The notes under the pieces were generated by a model that saw only the letters and a program-made list of their open reading frames with translations, searched no databases and was not told the origin of the DNA. Shown here piece by piece: positions 24,529-35,993 of a stretch of 64,000 bases of DNA. Source of the DNA: Malus domestica. Taxonomy: Eukaryota > Streptophyta > Magnoliopsida > Rosales > Rosaceae. Numbering within the stretch: position 1 is the stretch's first letter; every line of letters begins with the position of its first letter. Position numbers and translations under genes: made by a program. The stretch is taken from the NCBI RefSeq assembly GCF_042453785.1, contig NC_091662.1:1493001-1557000 (forward strand), in the 5' to 3' direction.

Positions 24529-25637
24529 GTTGAAAACGGTGCAACAGAAACCCGGAAGTTGTTCCTCTCCGTTCATCTGCTGATCCTTCCTTCCAATCTC
24601 CTCCGCGAAATAATAGAAGATGGGACTCAAATTAGTAACCAACGGGAGAATTGACAGACAAATTTTTTCCTTTCTGAAGGAGGGTTTATGATGACGATGA
24701 TAATGGTCGAACTTAGTAGAGTTTGGATTTTCTTCTGTAACTTTCATTATTCAGAACTGGTCATTGTCCATTTTCTTACATTGTACTAGATTAATGCATA
24801 TCGCCTTTCGGTCTTCTGCGGTTTTGTGTTGTTTAACTTAGAACTCGTTGAGAGATAACTTTCATACAACGGGATGCAAATGTGACGGGTTTTGAAGACA
24901 TTGTGTGGTTGCCTTTTGCTCTCATTCAACAATAATGTTTTAGCATCCGTGCTGTAAATATAGGTTAGGAAAGTTTATCAGGACGACATGTCGCCTTACT
25001 TTCGATTCGAATCATCTTAAAAATGTGAAAATGTTTTATCATATTAACTATAAGTAACACCAATGGTCAATTTGTCCTTAAAAAATTAACAAACAATTGG
25101 TAATACAACAATTTGAAGTAATGAGCTTGTTCAGTTGATTAAGAGTATTCATGTTTACATTCAAAGTTTAGAGTTCGAATCTCCTTTTACCTTGTGATCA
25201 TTCGTATAAGAAGAAAAACAATTTGAAAAGAAACCAACTTATGTTTTATAGTTAAACTTCTCAAAAACCAACTTATATTTTACTGTTATATACGAGGGGA
25301 CAGTCATTTGCCAATTTGGAGGCAAAATCCTCGAATCCTCTTTCCTTCGATAATACTTTTGCTCATCATTCTCGAGCGATACTAATGCTTACCGTTTTAT
25401 TTAAACATTAAAATAATTTAAGTTTTGAGATTTTTCTTCCAATAATAATAAGTACAGTGATGAGCATTGCCATCACTTGATAGCGATCGAGAAAAATCAT
25501 CCCTTCCTAAACCCTAAACCCAATTAGAATTAGCCATCTTTTAAGTAAGACCCAGCTCCAACGGTCAAAATTTTTGGGCGCAGCCCAATCATGATCTAAT
25601 TCCGTTCGAGAGTTGACCTCTCCGCCCGCCGCCTAAA
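24529..25637. other. 3' UTR, SINE-like piece and promoter of TyrA gene
   Basis: About the first 350 bases are probably pyrophosphatase 3' UTR. At 25125-25215 a tRNA-like segment has a box-A-like 'tgttcagttgattaag' and a box-B-like 'gagttcgaatctcc', suggesting a SINE end on the plus strand. The last 150 bases form the leader and promoter of the arogenate dehydrogenase gene. Confidence 0.5.
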
Positions 25638-27920
25638 ATGTTATCTCTCCGCCTCCACTACCCATCGCCACCCAAACCATATCTATCTCCCTCCTCCTTC
25701 GTAAACCCCCAAAGCCTCAACCTTTCCCCAAACCCAACAACCACCCGCCCTCTCCGCCGCAGCTCCCTCAAAATCCGATCCATCGACTCCACCCAATTCT
25801 ACGACTACGAGTCCAAGCTCGCCGCCCAATTCCGCTACGCAAGCATGCTCAAAATCGCCGTCATTGGCTTCGGCAACTACGGCCAATTCCTCGCCGAGGC
25901 CCTCGTCGCGCAAGGCCACACCGTCCTCGCCCATTCCCGATCCGACTACTCCAAAACGGCGCAAGACCTCGGCGTTTCGTTCTTCTCCGACCCCCACGAC
26001 CTCTGCGAGCAGCACCCGCAAGTCATCCTGCTATGCACCTCCATCATTTCCACCGAGCCCGTCCTCAAATCGCTGCCTCTCCAGCGCCTCCGCCGCAACA
26101 CCTTGTTCGTCGACGTGCTCTCCGTCAAGGAGTTCGCCAAGGCGTTGCTGCTCAAGTATCTGCCTCCCCACTTCGACATTCTTTGCACCCACCCGATGTT
26201 CGGACCCCAGAGCGCCAAAAACGGGTGGAAAGGGCTTCCTTTCGTCTACGAAAAAGTCCGGATTGGGTCCGAAGAATCGCGGGTTTCGCGGTGTGATAAG
26301 TTTCTGAGCATTTTTGAGGGAGAAGGGTGCCGGATGGTGGAGATGAGCTGCGCCGAGCATGATAAGTACGCGGCGGAGTCTCAATTCATCACCCACACGG
26401 TTGGGAGAGTGTTGGGGATGTTGCACTTGGAGTCGACTCCGATCAATACGAAAGGGTATGAGACATTGTTGGATTTGGTGAAGAACACGGAGGGGGATAG
26501 CTTCGATTTGTATTACGGGCTGTTTATGTACAACAAGAATACCTTGGAGATGTTGGAGAGGTTAGACGTGGCTTTGGAGGCTATGAAGAAAAAGATTTTC
26601 GGGCTTCTGCACAATTCTGTGCGAGACCAGATCTTTGGCAATGCGGAGAAGGGAAGAACTTTGCAGGAGGATAATGCGAATCGGGCTCAGAATGGACCTG
26701 CATTGGCATCTTCTTCTAGAGCTTCGAGGTCGGTAATGTTCCAACTTTAAAATGTAATGTTAACAGTTTCAACTTTCCTTGCTTTGAACTGCATGCTTTT
26801 TTTGTTCTTGTTTTCGAAATGAAGTTGTTGGTTTTCTTGGTTTGGTTGGTGTTTGGATTGATGATATATGGACCATTTAATTAGGGGAGTTGTTAACAAA
26901 ATAGTTTTAATGGTTTCCTTCAGATCGCCGAAAATTGCTCGACCACATGACCAAGAAGCAGAGGTTTCTGATGAATCTAGGCTAGAGATTGCAATTGTCG
27001 GTTTTGGTAACTTTGGCCAGTTCCTTGCTAAGACTATTGTACGTCAAGGCCATAAGGTTCTAGCATTCTCTCGATCAGATTACTCTGAAGTGGCTCATAA
27101 ACTAGGCGTTTCATACTTCTCTGATGTGGATGATTTATGTGAAGAACATCCTGACGTGATACTACTTTGTACGTCTATTCTTTCAACCGAGAAAGTTTTG
27201 CGGTCATTGCCCCTGCATAGGCTTAAGAGAAATACTTTATTTGTTGATGTTCTTTCAGTGAAAGAATTTCCAAGAAATCTCTTTCTTCAAACATTGCCGC
27301 CGGAGTTTGATATTCTATGCACGCATCCTATGTTCGGACCAGAAAGTGGTAAGAACGGGTGGAATGGTCTCTCTTTTGTTTATGATGAGGTCAGGATTGG
27401 AAGTGAAGAATCTAGGGTATCACGGTGTGAGCAATTTCTTGATATCTTTGCACGAGAAGGGTGCCGAATGGTGGAAATGTCTTGTGCAGAACATGATAAG
27501 CATGCAGCAGGCTCACAATTCATTACACACACCGTAGGAAGGATTTTGGAGAAATTGGGTTTGGAGTCGACACCAATCAACACAAAAGGTTACGAGACTC
27601 TGTTGAATTTGGTGGAGAATACAGCGGGAGATAGCTTTGATCTCTACTACGGCTTGTTCATGTACAATGTAAATGCAATGGAGCAGCTGAAGAGATTGGA
27701 CATGGCATTTCAATCTTTAAGGAAGCAGCTTTTCGGGCGCTTGCATGGTTTTGTTCGGAAGCAAAATTTTGAGACGTCGGATAAGTCTCAAGATACGCAG
27801 GAACAACCGTTGTTGCCAGAACCATCCCAGAGTGATCAAAATTTTGGGAAGTTGGATGAGTCTCAAGTTACGCAGGAACAACCGTTGTTGCCAGAACCAT
27901 CCGGAGTGAATCTGCACTAA
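25638..27920 (+). CDS. TYRA1: Arogenate dehydrogenase, two tandem catalytic domains
   Basis: Oxidatively decarboxylates arogenate to tyrosine with NADP+ in the plastid. Best model is two exons, 25638-26728 and 26924-27920 (195-bp intron), giving 695 aa. Residues 1 to about 70 are Ser/Pro-rich like a transit peptide. Domain 1 (about 70-340) and domain 2 (about 385-640) both have the Rossmann motif GFGN(Y/F)GQFLA, LLCTSI(I/L)STE, FVDVLSVKEF, DILCTHPMFGP, SQFITHTVGR and NTKGYETLL. Arabidopsis TYRA1 has the same duplicated layout. The join relies on donor AG|gtcggt, which is weak; if the intron is retained, exon 1 ends at 26750 as a 370-aa single-domain enzyme. Exon 1 is GC-rich, exon 2 is not. 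The tail carries a 75-bp in-frame duplication around EQPLLPEPS. Confidence 0.88.
27762..27908 (+). repeat. 75-bp in-frame tandem duplication at the TyrA C-terminus
   Basis: Copies start at 27762 and 27837, both with 'caaaattttg' and then an identical stretch coding TQEQPLLPEPS. The duplication is a multiple of three and only lengthens the tail beyond the catalytic domain. Confidence 0.85.
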
Positions 27921-28392
27921 GTCATGGATGACCTATTTTGCTGTCTTTGATTTGCTATGGTGATCTTTCAGTAACATATTTATCTGCATTTTCACATAAT
28001 TTTCTTTCTTTTTCATGTATTTTTTATTCTTTGTTCTTGTATTACAAGGGGTTAGGATTATGACTAGAACTGGCAAACGGATCGTGTCTGTGTTCATGTC
28101 GTTTTCGTGTAACACCTGTTATCTTTAGGGGTCGTGTCGTGTCACACCTGTTATCTTAACATGTCCTTAACAAACGGGTAAAGTGACCCGACCCGTTATG
28201 ACCTATTACGACCCGTTAAGAAAAATATATATTTTCTTAAATTTGCACATACCACATATTGCCACATAAATATTATTTCAAAACATTAAAACACATTTAT
28301 CGTTTAAATACTACATCTACACTCGAAAATAAGAGCTTAATAAAAAAACATTTATACACTACTAGTCAAATTTTTAAATTTAATTTAATATA

Positions 28393-29770
28393 TAGGTTCA
28401 CTAACACTTAAGAGCTTATTCATACTTTCATTAAGTATAACATAAGATTTTGTGGTATCCACTATTGTAAATATTTTAAATTGAAGATCGAGTTCATTCA
28501 TTGTATTCATATAAGGTCAAAGAGTGTAGCTGTAAAAAATCATCAAAATCGGAGTTAAAATAACCGTTAAATCGTGATTTTTCGTTTTATAACCGTCGAA
28601 AAGTTTTGTTACGTTACTTGATCTCTTAATGTTTGTTTTTTTGCAATTTTTGGTGTATGTGATCTCGAAGTATATACAAATATGTTTGACGGTTGGATCG
28701 TTGAAACTAGTTTCATAGAATGCGTATCCCATAAAAACAATAGATTCACTAATACTTAAGAGTTTATTCATACTTTCATTAAGTATAACATAAGATTTTG
28801 TAGTATCCACTATTGTAAATATTTAAATTGAAGATCGAGTTCATTCATTGTATTCATATAGGGTCAAGGAGTGTAGCTGTAAAAAATCATCAAAATCGGA
28901 GTTAAAATAACCGTTAAATCGTGATTTTTCGTTTTATAACCGTCGAAAAATTTTGTCCCGTTCCTTGATCTCTTAATGTTTATTTTTTGCAATTTTTGGC
29001 ATATGTGATCTCGAAGTATATTCAAACATGTTTGACGGTTGGATCGTTGAAACTAGTTTCGTAGAATGCGTATCCCATAAAAACAATAGATTCACTAATA
29101 TTTTAGAATTTATTCATACTTTCATTAAGTATAACATAAGATTTTGTGGTATCCACTATTGTAAATATTTATAAATGAAGATCGAGTTCATTCATTGTAT
29201 TCATATAGGGTCAAGGAGTGTAGCTGTAAAAAAATCATCAAAATCAGAGTTAAAGGAACCGTTAAATTGTAATTTTTCGTTTATAATCGTCGAAAAGTTT
29301 TGTCCCGTTACTTGATCTCTTAATATTTGTTTTTTGCAATTTTTAGCGTATGTGATCTCGAAGTATATACAAACATGTTTGACGGTTGGATCGTTGAAAC
29401 TAGTTTCGTAGAATGCGTATCCCATAAAAACAATAGATTCACTAATACTTAAGAGTTTATTCATACTTTCATTAAGTAAAACATAAGATTTTGTGGTATC
29501 CACTATTGTAAATATTTTAAATTGAAGATCGAGTTCATTCATTGTATTCATATAGGGTCAAGGAGTGTAGATGTAAAAAAATCATCAAAATCGGAGTTAA
29601 AATAACCGTTAAATCGTGTTTTTTCGTTTATAACCATCGAAAAGTTTTGTCCCGTTACTTGACTCTTAATGTTTGTTTTTTGCAATTTTTGGCGTATACG
29701 ATCTCTAAACATATACAAAAATGTTTGATGGTTGGATCGTTAAAATTAGTTTCGTAGGATGCGTATCTCA
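28393..29770. repeat. Four-copy tandem array, unit about 347 bp, inside the hAT element
   Basis: Units begin 'tag(a/g)ttcactaa' at 28393, 28741, 29087 and 29434 (spacings 348, 346, 347). Copies are highly similar, with scattered substitutions and one-base indels. Read on the minus strand, two of the three unit junctions keep a similar open frame of about 100 codons (MNKLLSISESIVFMGYAFYE), but with no other coding evidence I treat this as a property of the repeat and not as a gene. Confidence 0.9.
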
Positions 29771-30020
29771 TCTTTCCCTCTCTTTTTTGTTTACTTTCTT
29801 ATCATTTTCTGTTTTCCCTCCTTTTTTTTTGTTTGAAATCTTTTTCCCTCCCTTTTTCTTCAAAGGGCGGGCACCTCATCTCACCTGCACTACACAGTAC
29901 AGTGGTACTAGTACACCCATATTTCCCTCTTTTTTTTGTTTCCTTTTCTTATCATTTTCTTTTTTCCCTCCCTTTTTTTTTTTTAAACTTTTTCCCTCCC
30001 TCTTTCTTTCAAAGGGCGGA
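29770..30020. repeat. Polypyrimidine block duplicated in tandem
   Basis: Two copies, from about 29769 and 29918, of a T/C-rich segment ('ttccctctct', 'cttatcattttct', 'tccctccctt') each ending 'tcaaagggcgg'. Period about 149 bp. It lies inside the hAT element, right after the 347-bp array. Confidence 0.75.
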
Positions 30021-30429
30021 TGGCAGACGCATATTAATTGTTATTGTTTTTAGGGGTATAAAATTTAATTTAAAATTTAATATATATATATATATATATA
30101 TAATTATTATAGTTAATATTTTGGGGGTATAATTATTATAGTATATATAATTATTATAGTTTTTAGGGATATAAAATTGTTAAATTAATATATCTATATA
30201 ATTATAGTATTTGTTTAGGGTTATAAAATTATTAAATTAATATTCTGCTTATCGTGTATCGTGTTACCCATGTGTATACCCAAATCAACCCGTTATCTTA
30301 ACATGTGCTTATCGGGTTCCCCGATAACGATCCGATTCGTTATCGTGTCGACCCGAATACCTGTTAATTTTGTGTCGTGTCGTGTCGGGTTATCGGGTCG
30401 TGTTAGGAATTGCCAGGCCTAATTATGAC

Positions 30430-31308
30430 CCCGGACTACGTGTAACTTTTTTTTCGTTATAAATAAAAATCTCCAAGTACAGTCGAGGTTTTTTTTCAAA
30501 AAAAAAAAACATAATTTCTTTCTTTCATTGTGTTATTTGTGGGTGTTCAATCGAATTCTTTTTTTTTTCATGCCATCTAGGCTTATGTGTAATTTTCCAT
30601 CTGGAAATAGAAGTCAATTTGAAAAAAGGGAAGGGTGTATAAGGAAAGGGATCACTATTATGTAGCGTTTCGATTCAATAATACATGCAGAACCATGTGT
30701 TGATAAATTTACACTTCTTATTATTTTATTGGAACACATGTGTCTTAATTATATCCAAATCATCAAATCTTATCTTAATAGATAATATCTAAGGATATTT
30801 ATTTGGAATTTGGTTGTGGAATTTTCTATGCCCTAATCTTTGGTAACAACATAAATTGTGTAATCCAGTCCAATCCAACAAAATGCGGGTTGGATAAGGG
30901 TAATCGTCTTTACACTCCCGTTTTTCTATTTGCATTTATCCTGTGGTTTTTTATTCTATTTTAATTTATTCAATCGAAATGCTAGAAGAAAAAAAGTTGA
31001 CGAAAGAAAATTGGAATTCCCTTTATAAATGAATTTTACCCCTCGAAAGTAAAAAATGGTACATTAAACAAAAGTTGAAGAAAGGGGTGTGATATTCATA
31101 CACCATTTTTTACTTCTTCCACACCTTTTTGGTTTTCGGCCATCAGATCAGATGAATTGAAGAAGATCAACGGACATAAATTAACAAGGAGTGTGTGAGA
31201 AGTAAAAAAATGATGTGTAGATAGCACACCCCATAAAGAAATCTTAATTAATTAAGGAGCTATACATAATACATACAACACATATCATCATAAAGTTGTC
31301 ACTTTTCT
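30430..31308. other. Intergenic, 3' side of the LEA_2 gene
   Basis: AT-rich spacer without coding signal. It contains a 149-bp MITE-like palindrome at 31084-31232, only 76 bp from the LEA_2 stop codon and probably close to that gene's polyadenylation site. Confidence 0.5.
31084..31232. mobile_element. MITE-like palindrome with GGGGTGTG termini
   Basis: Left end 'ggggtgtgatattcatacac' and right end (reverse complement) 'ggggtgtgctatctacacat' match over about 45 bp, including 'cattttttacttct'. The middle 50 bp is unique. No coding capacity. Target duplication not resolved. Confidence 0.75.
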
Positions 31309-31926
31309 TCACTCGCATTTCAAAAACTGAATTTTCTTGGTAGACAAGTTAACTTCCAGAGTGCAGTCCATTTTCGCAGACTTCTTCTTCTTCATCACCA
31401 TCATGAGCTCCACCGTTCCACTCACCGTCGCTTCGCTCGTCAGCCGCAAAACCCCGGTGCTCAGTTCACTGCGAAGTCCGGAGTTTTTCGAGCTCGGCAG
31501 CCCCTTGGAACTCAAACTCACCGTGACATCAATCTTCTTGGTCGACCACATTCCGACCTTGCTCTTGGGAGCGTTAACTTGCCCGACGGTCGCGCCATCG
31601 TAGTCAAACTTAACAGTGCTTGCGTCGAACTTGTAGCGACCGAGATTTGTGTTCTTGATACTGATTTGGGTTGCGAATGTCATGTCGAACGAGGGCGTTG
31701 CAGGGGCGGCCGTGAGATTCTGGACGTTGACGGCGCCAAGTCTCACCTTCGCCGTCTTCACCTTCAGCACGGTGAGGCTTAGTGTGGTGATCACTATGAT
31801 CTGAAACACAACAAACACGGTAATGTAGATTCCCAATCGGATTCTCTTCTTCCGTTTCAGCTGATGCTGCTCCGGTTGCGAATTCGCCATCTCTTCATCG
31901 CTTCTCTGATTGCCCTTCTCCGCCAT
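31309..31926 (-). CDS. LEA_2 (NDR1/HIN1-like) single-pass membrane protein
   Basis: Single-exon gene of 205 aa. Residues 1-28 are hydrophilic and basic at the end (QLKRKKRIR), followed by one transmembrane segment (about 29-52, YITVFVVFQIIVITTLSLTV), then a LEA_2 (water stress and hypersensitive response) beta-sandwich of about 150 residues with the typical F-x-A-Q-I-S-I-K-N-x-N pattern near FATQISIKNTNLGRYKFDA. This is the plan of the plant LEA hydroxyproline-rich glycoprotein / NHL family, which sit in the plasma membrane or ER and take part in stress and defence. The exact paralogue cannot be told. A TATA-like 'gataaata' lies upstream on the minus strand near 31985-31992. A copia fossil begins about 230 bp upstream of the start codon. 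Confidence 0.85.
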   Translation of the reverse strand: MAEKGNQRSDEEMANSQPEQHQLKRKKRIRLGIYITVFVVFQIIVITTLSLTVLKVKTAKVRLGAVNVQNLTAAPATPSFDMTFATQISIKNTNLGRYKFDASTVKFDYDGATVGQVNAPKSKVGMWSTKKIDVTVSLSSKGLPSSKNSGLRSELSTGVLRLTSEATVSGTVELMMVMKKKKSAKMDCTLEVNLSTKKIQFLKCE

Positions 31927-32154
31927 TTTCTTTTCGTTTTGGAATCTTTGATGGGTTTCTTCTGTGGAGAGAGTTTGTTGTGTATTTATCGACCGGCGTT
32001 CTTCTCACCAGAGGAATGAAAGAGGAAGAAGAGGAGGTGACTTGTTCCTGCAAGAAAAGCTGCCTTTTGTCGACGTTGGACTGATTAGGATGGTCACATG
32101 GTCCTCGCCTTGGCAAATTAAATACATGTGAAGTTGCCTCATATGGATTGGCCT

Positions 32155-35100
32155 TGTTAGACGAAGTCAATGCCAACTTTCACCCACCGTGAATTAAGGA
32201 GTCCAGCACACTTTGAGAGTTCAGTTTAGTTGACAACTATTATCTGATTAGGGTTCCTTGTTTGTAGGATACATTTTCAAATATTTGTAAACTGTTGGTT
32301 TATGATTTGTGTAACGACAAGATCCTCGCCTGTTATCTTTTCCATCAACGCTTCCATGGGTGAAAATAATGTCCTTCATGTTAACCCCAATCCCCAAAAT
32401 AACACCTTCCACCCCTTTTCCACTGTTGTGAACATCAAACTTGATAGAACCAACTACCCACTGTGGTTGGCTCAAATGCTTCATATTATGAAAAGTAGGG
32501 ACTTGATGGGATATGTCGATGGCACATTGATGTGTCCTCCAAAGCATGTTGCTGGCTCCACCAATGTGAATCCTGCGTACTCAACCTGGGTTCAACAGGA
32601 TCAAATGATCCTCAGCTGGATTAATGGATCTTTGACCGTGTCTGTTTTGTCTGTGGTGGCAAGCAAACGATTTGCTTGAGCTACATGGGAAGCTCCTGAG
32701 CAAAGGTATGCATCCACCTCCCAAAATCGAATTTTGTTCTTGAGAAATGAGTTGCTGCAAACCAAAAAAATGTGATCTATCTGTGGCGGATTACCTGGAT
32801 CGCATGAATGCGATAGTTGACAACCTTGCCCTTGCTGGGCAACCTGTGAGTGATGAAGAACTTGTTTAGATTGTGTTGAACAATCTAGGACCAGCGTTCG
32901 AGATGACTGTGAGCGCTGCACAAGCTCGTGATACTCCTATCACGTATCCAACTCTTGAATCATTGCTGCTGACTACAGAAAGAAGAATGGTTGTTCAAAA
33001 TGTTCCTGTGATGGAAGGAACTATTGTCGATGCTTTTATGGCTTGCAGAGGACGTGGTGGTAAAGGGCGAGGCAACCCTTCACAGCGTGGCGTGGCTCAG
33101 AGAGGTTACAACCCTCGCAATAACAACAATCAACAGAACAACCCAGGTAATGCCGTCATGTTGGCCTCTTGTGGTGATAGAATATTTTGTCAAATTTGTG
33201 GCAAACCAGGTCATCCTGCCCTTGACTGCTACTAGCGTATGAACATTGCATTTGAAGGAAGAATTCCGGCTAAGCGCCTCTCCGCGATGACTTCCTCTCC
33301 CATCACTCTCAACAAGCAGCAAAATGGTTCTTAGCTCTTGGACACAGGTGCCAATGCGCACATTACTCCGGACATTCAAAATTTGGCCAACTCTAAGAAG
33401 TACACTGGTAATGATGGTGTGGGAGGTGTAGGTAATAATTTTGGTATCTCTATTGCACATTACGGCTCGAATCAACTTAACATTAACACTTGCTCATTTG
33501 CTTTACGTGATATACTTCATTGTCCTTCTGCATCCACAAATATCATATATGCGCATAGGTTTACCATTGACAATGATTGCTACTTAATCATTTTTCAACA
33601 TTTTTTCCTTGTTGAGGAAGAAAACTGGGAGAAATGGGGGAGAAAAGGAGAGAGATGAGGGAGATGGTCTGCCGGAGAAAAAAAGGAAGAAAATGAAGGA
33701 GAGAGGAGTGAGAGAGTCGGAAGAAAGAAGAAAACAATGGGCTGGAGAAAAAAAAGGGAAGAAAATGAGGTAGAGATGAGTGAGATGGTGGAAAGGAAGA
33801 AGAAAAAATGGTAGAAGTTTCGAGATAGGAAGAGATTTCCAAAAAGAAAAAGATACATTAATAATATAATATAATTTTTATGAATTAAACAAATATAATA
33901 TTAAAATTTATTAATTATTTTGCTTCTTAATCTGACACTGCATCAAACGCTTCACTAAATTAGTCCAGCTTAGTCCCTGAAGCTAGTCCAGTTCGAGATA
34001 GTCCGGTGCAACAAATGCACCCTTAACACTTAACCATCCCTTAGGACCTACATTACAACCAAATGAGCAAGTGTTGGTCAATTCACAATCTCTGCCAGCT
34101 AATGTGTCTAGTGATACTGGGTACTCTATGACTACATGTTCCAAGTCTAGTGTTGTCAAACCAAATCCAAAGTATGCTATGCACGTTACCATTAATACAT
34201 TTCATGTTGAACCTACTTGTTTCAGTCAGGCAGTCAAGCATCAGGAGTGGATGGAAGCTATGGTGCAAGAATTTAATGCACTACAAAGGTGTGGAACCTG
34301 GAATTTAGTTCCATATCAACGTGACATGAACGTACTGCCAAATAAATGGGTGTTCAAAATTAAGCGCTAAACAGATGGCACTATAGAGCGACATAAAGCT
34401 CGTTTGGTGGCTAATGGATTTCATCAGAAGGTTGGCGTCGATTACACTGAGACTTTCAGTCCCGTGGTTAAGCATAGTACCATTAGACTTGTCTTAAGTC
34501 TAGCTGTGTCAAAAAAGTGGTCGGTACGCCAACTAGACGTTCAGAATGCATTCCTCCATGGCTACTTGAATGAATAGGTCTTCATACGTCAACCATCAGG
34601 GTTCATTGATAAACAGTTTCCTAATCATGTTTGTAAGTTGCAACGTTCCATTTACGGTTTAAAATAGGCGCCTAGGGCTTGGTTCCAACGTTTTTCAGAC
34701 TTCTTACTACAACTGTGATTCAAAGAGTTTACTTGTGATTACAGTTTGTTTATGATTAGTAAACAAGGAGTCTATCTCATTCTGTTAATATATGTAGATG
34801 ACATTTTAATCATAGGGAACAGTTCTTGTCAAATGGCCCATTTGATCAGGAAACTTGGCAGTCTGTTTTCAATGAAAGATTTAGGGCCTCTAAATTATTT
34901 TTTGGGAATTGAAGTCAAGTACAATGGTGATTCCATGTAACTCAGTTAGTCGAAATATGCCCTAGAATTACTTTCTCGAACTAAATTTATAGAAGCAAAG
35001 CTTATTTCCACCCCTGTGTCGTTTGGTCAGAAGTTAAGTGCTTATGTTGGTGATCCTTACACCAATCCAGAGATGTATCGTAGTGTTGTTGGTGTCTTAC

Positions 35101-35993
35101 AGTACATCACCATCACTCGACCTGATTTATCATATTCTGTGAATCAGGTGTGTCAGTTTATGCATTCTCCAAAGACCACGCACTGGATGACAGTCAAGCA
35201 AAATTCTACATTACTTGAAGGCTACGTATAATCATGGGCTATTGTACAAACTAGGGAATGCCAAGTTAACAGCTTACTCTAAAGCAAATTATGCTGGCAA
35301 CCCAGACACTCGTCATTCTACAGGTGGATTTTGTGTTTATTTAGGTTCCAACCTTGTTTCCTGGAGTTCGAAGAAGCAAAAGACTGTATCTAGATCGAGT
35401 GCAGAAGCGGAGTATAGGCAGTTAGCTTATACCGCTGTTGAGTTGTCATGGCTCCGGTCTCTTTACAAAGATCTCCATCTGCATCTGGTTCAACCAATTA
35501 TTTAGTGTGACAATGTTTCATCTATTGCACTAGCGTCCAACCCTGTTTTTCATTCAATAACCAAGCATTTGAAAGTTGACTATCATTATGTTCGTGAAAA
35601 GGTTGTTCATGGTCAGCTGTTGGTAAATTATGTGTGTTCTCAAGACCAGCATGCTGATATTTTTACTAAAGGACTGTCTTCATCCCGATTCAAGTTACTT
35701 GTTTCCAAGCTTCCAGTGGCTCCACCTCCTGTTAGGTTGCGGGGGGTTGTTAGACGAAGTCAATGTCAACTTTCATCCACCGTGAATTAAGGAGTCTAGC
35801 GCACTTTGAGAGTTCAGTTTAGTTGGCAAACTATTATCTGATTAGGGTTCCTTGTTTGTAGGATATATTTTCAAATATTTGTAAACTGTTGGTTTATGAT
35901 TTGTATTGTTTGAATTTCAAATCTCCTTGTAAATAGGGGGTTTAAAACCCTCTGATGTAATCTTTAAGCAATTATAAATACATGCATCCCACA
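32155..35993 (+). mobile_element. Ty1/copia LTR retrotransposon, broken
   Basis: Fossil copy in plus orientation. The 3' LTR spans about 35748-35993 (starts TGTTAG, ends CA, preceded by a G-rich polypurine tract). A shorter 5' LTR segment at about 32155-32311 matches its first part. Between them: gag-like protein with a CCHC zinc knuckle (about 32400-33235), protease core (near 33340), reverse transcriptase with the YVDD-type motif (about 34370-34950) and RNase H (about 35260-35730), in copia order. It is broken by many lesions, of the order of ten. The shared LTR part differs at about 6 of 157 positions (about 4%), suggesting insertion perhaps 1-5 million years ago depending on the rate used. 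A DNA element is nested inside. Confidence 0.9.
33600..34022. mobile_element. DNA-transposon fragment nested in the copia element
   Basis: GA-rich low-complexity DNA (33600-33830) followed by AT-rich DNA and a segment with repeated 'tagtccag' motifs ending 'gcaacaaatgcaccc' near 34022 interrupts copia similarity. The reverse complement of that end, GGGTGCATTTGTTGC, looks like a hAT-type MITE terminus. The left boundary is not resolved. Being inside the copia copy, it is younger than that insertion. Confidence 0.45.

Larger units (their letters stand above)
28065..30421. mobile_element. Non-autonomous hAT element, 2357 bp, with perfect 8-bp TSD
   Basis: The element starts TAGAACTGGCAA and ends, as reverse complement, TAGGCCTGGCAA. 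It is flanked on both sides by ATTATGAC (28057-28064 and 30422-30429), an exact 8-bp target duplication as made by hAT transposases. Both subterminal regions are packed with short 'gtgtcgtgtc', 'gacccgttat' and 'cgggtta' motifs, typical hAT subterminal repeats. No transposase frame is present, so it needs a helper. The interior holds four tandem units of about 347 bp (28393-29770), a doubled polypyrimidine block (29770-30020) and TA-rich DNA. It sits about 150 bp behind the TyrA stop codon. The intact TSD suggests a fairly recent insertion. Confidence 0.92.

Noticed and set aside
25683-26426. Antisense and shifted frames of 90-147 codons over TyrA exon 1
   Set aside because: GC-rich coding DNA opens the other frames; the sense frame has all arogenate dehydrogenase motifs.
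28517-28810. Open frame of 97 codons on the minus strand as a gene
   Set aside because: It crosses the junction of two tandem repeat units and recurs in the others; it has no start context, partner exons or known family.
28393-29770. CRISPR-like or satellite array
   Set aside because: Units are contiguous without spacers, lie inside a hAT element in a plant genome, and number only four.
33588-33858. Two overlapping minus-strand frames rich in Phe/Ser/Leu
   Set aside because: They are translations of a GA-rich low-complexity tract inside the nested repeat.
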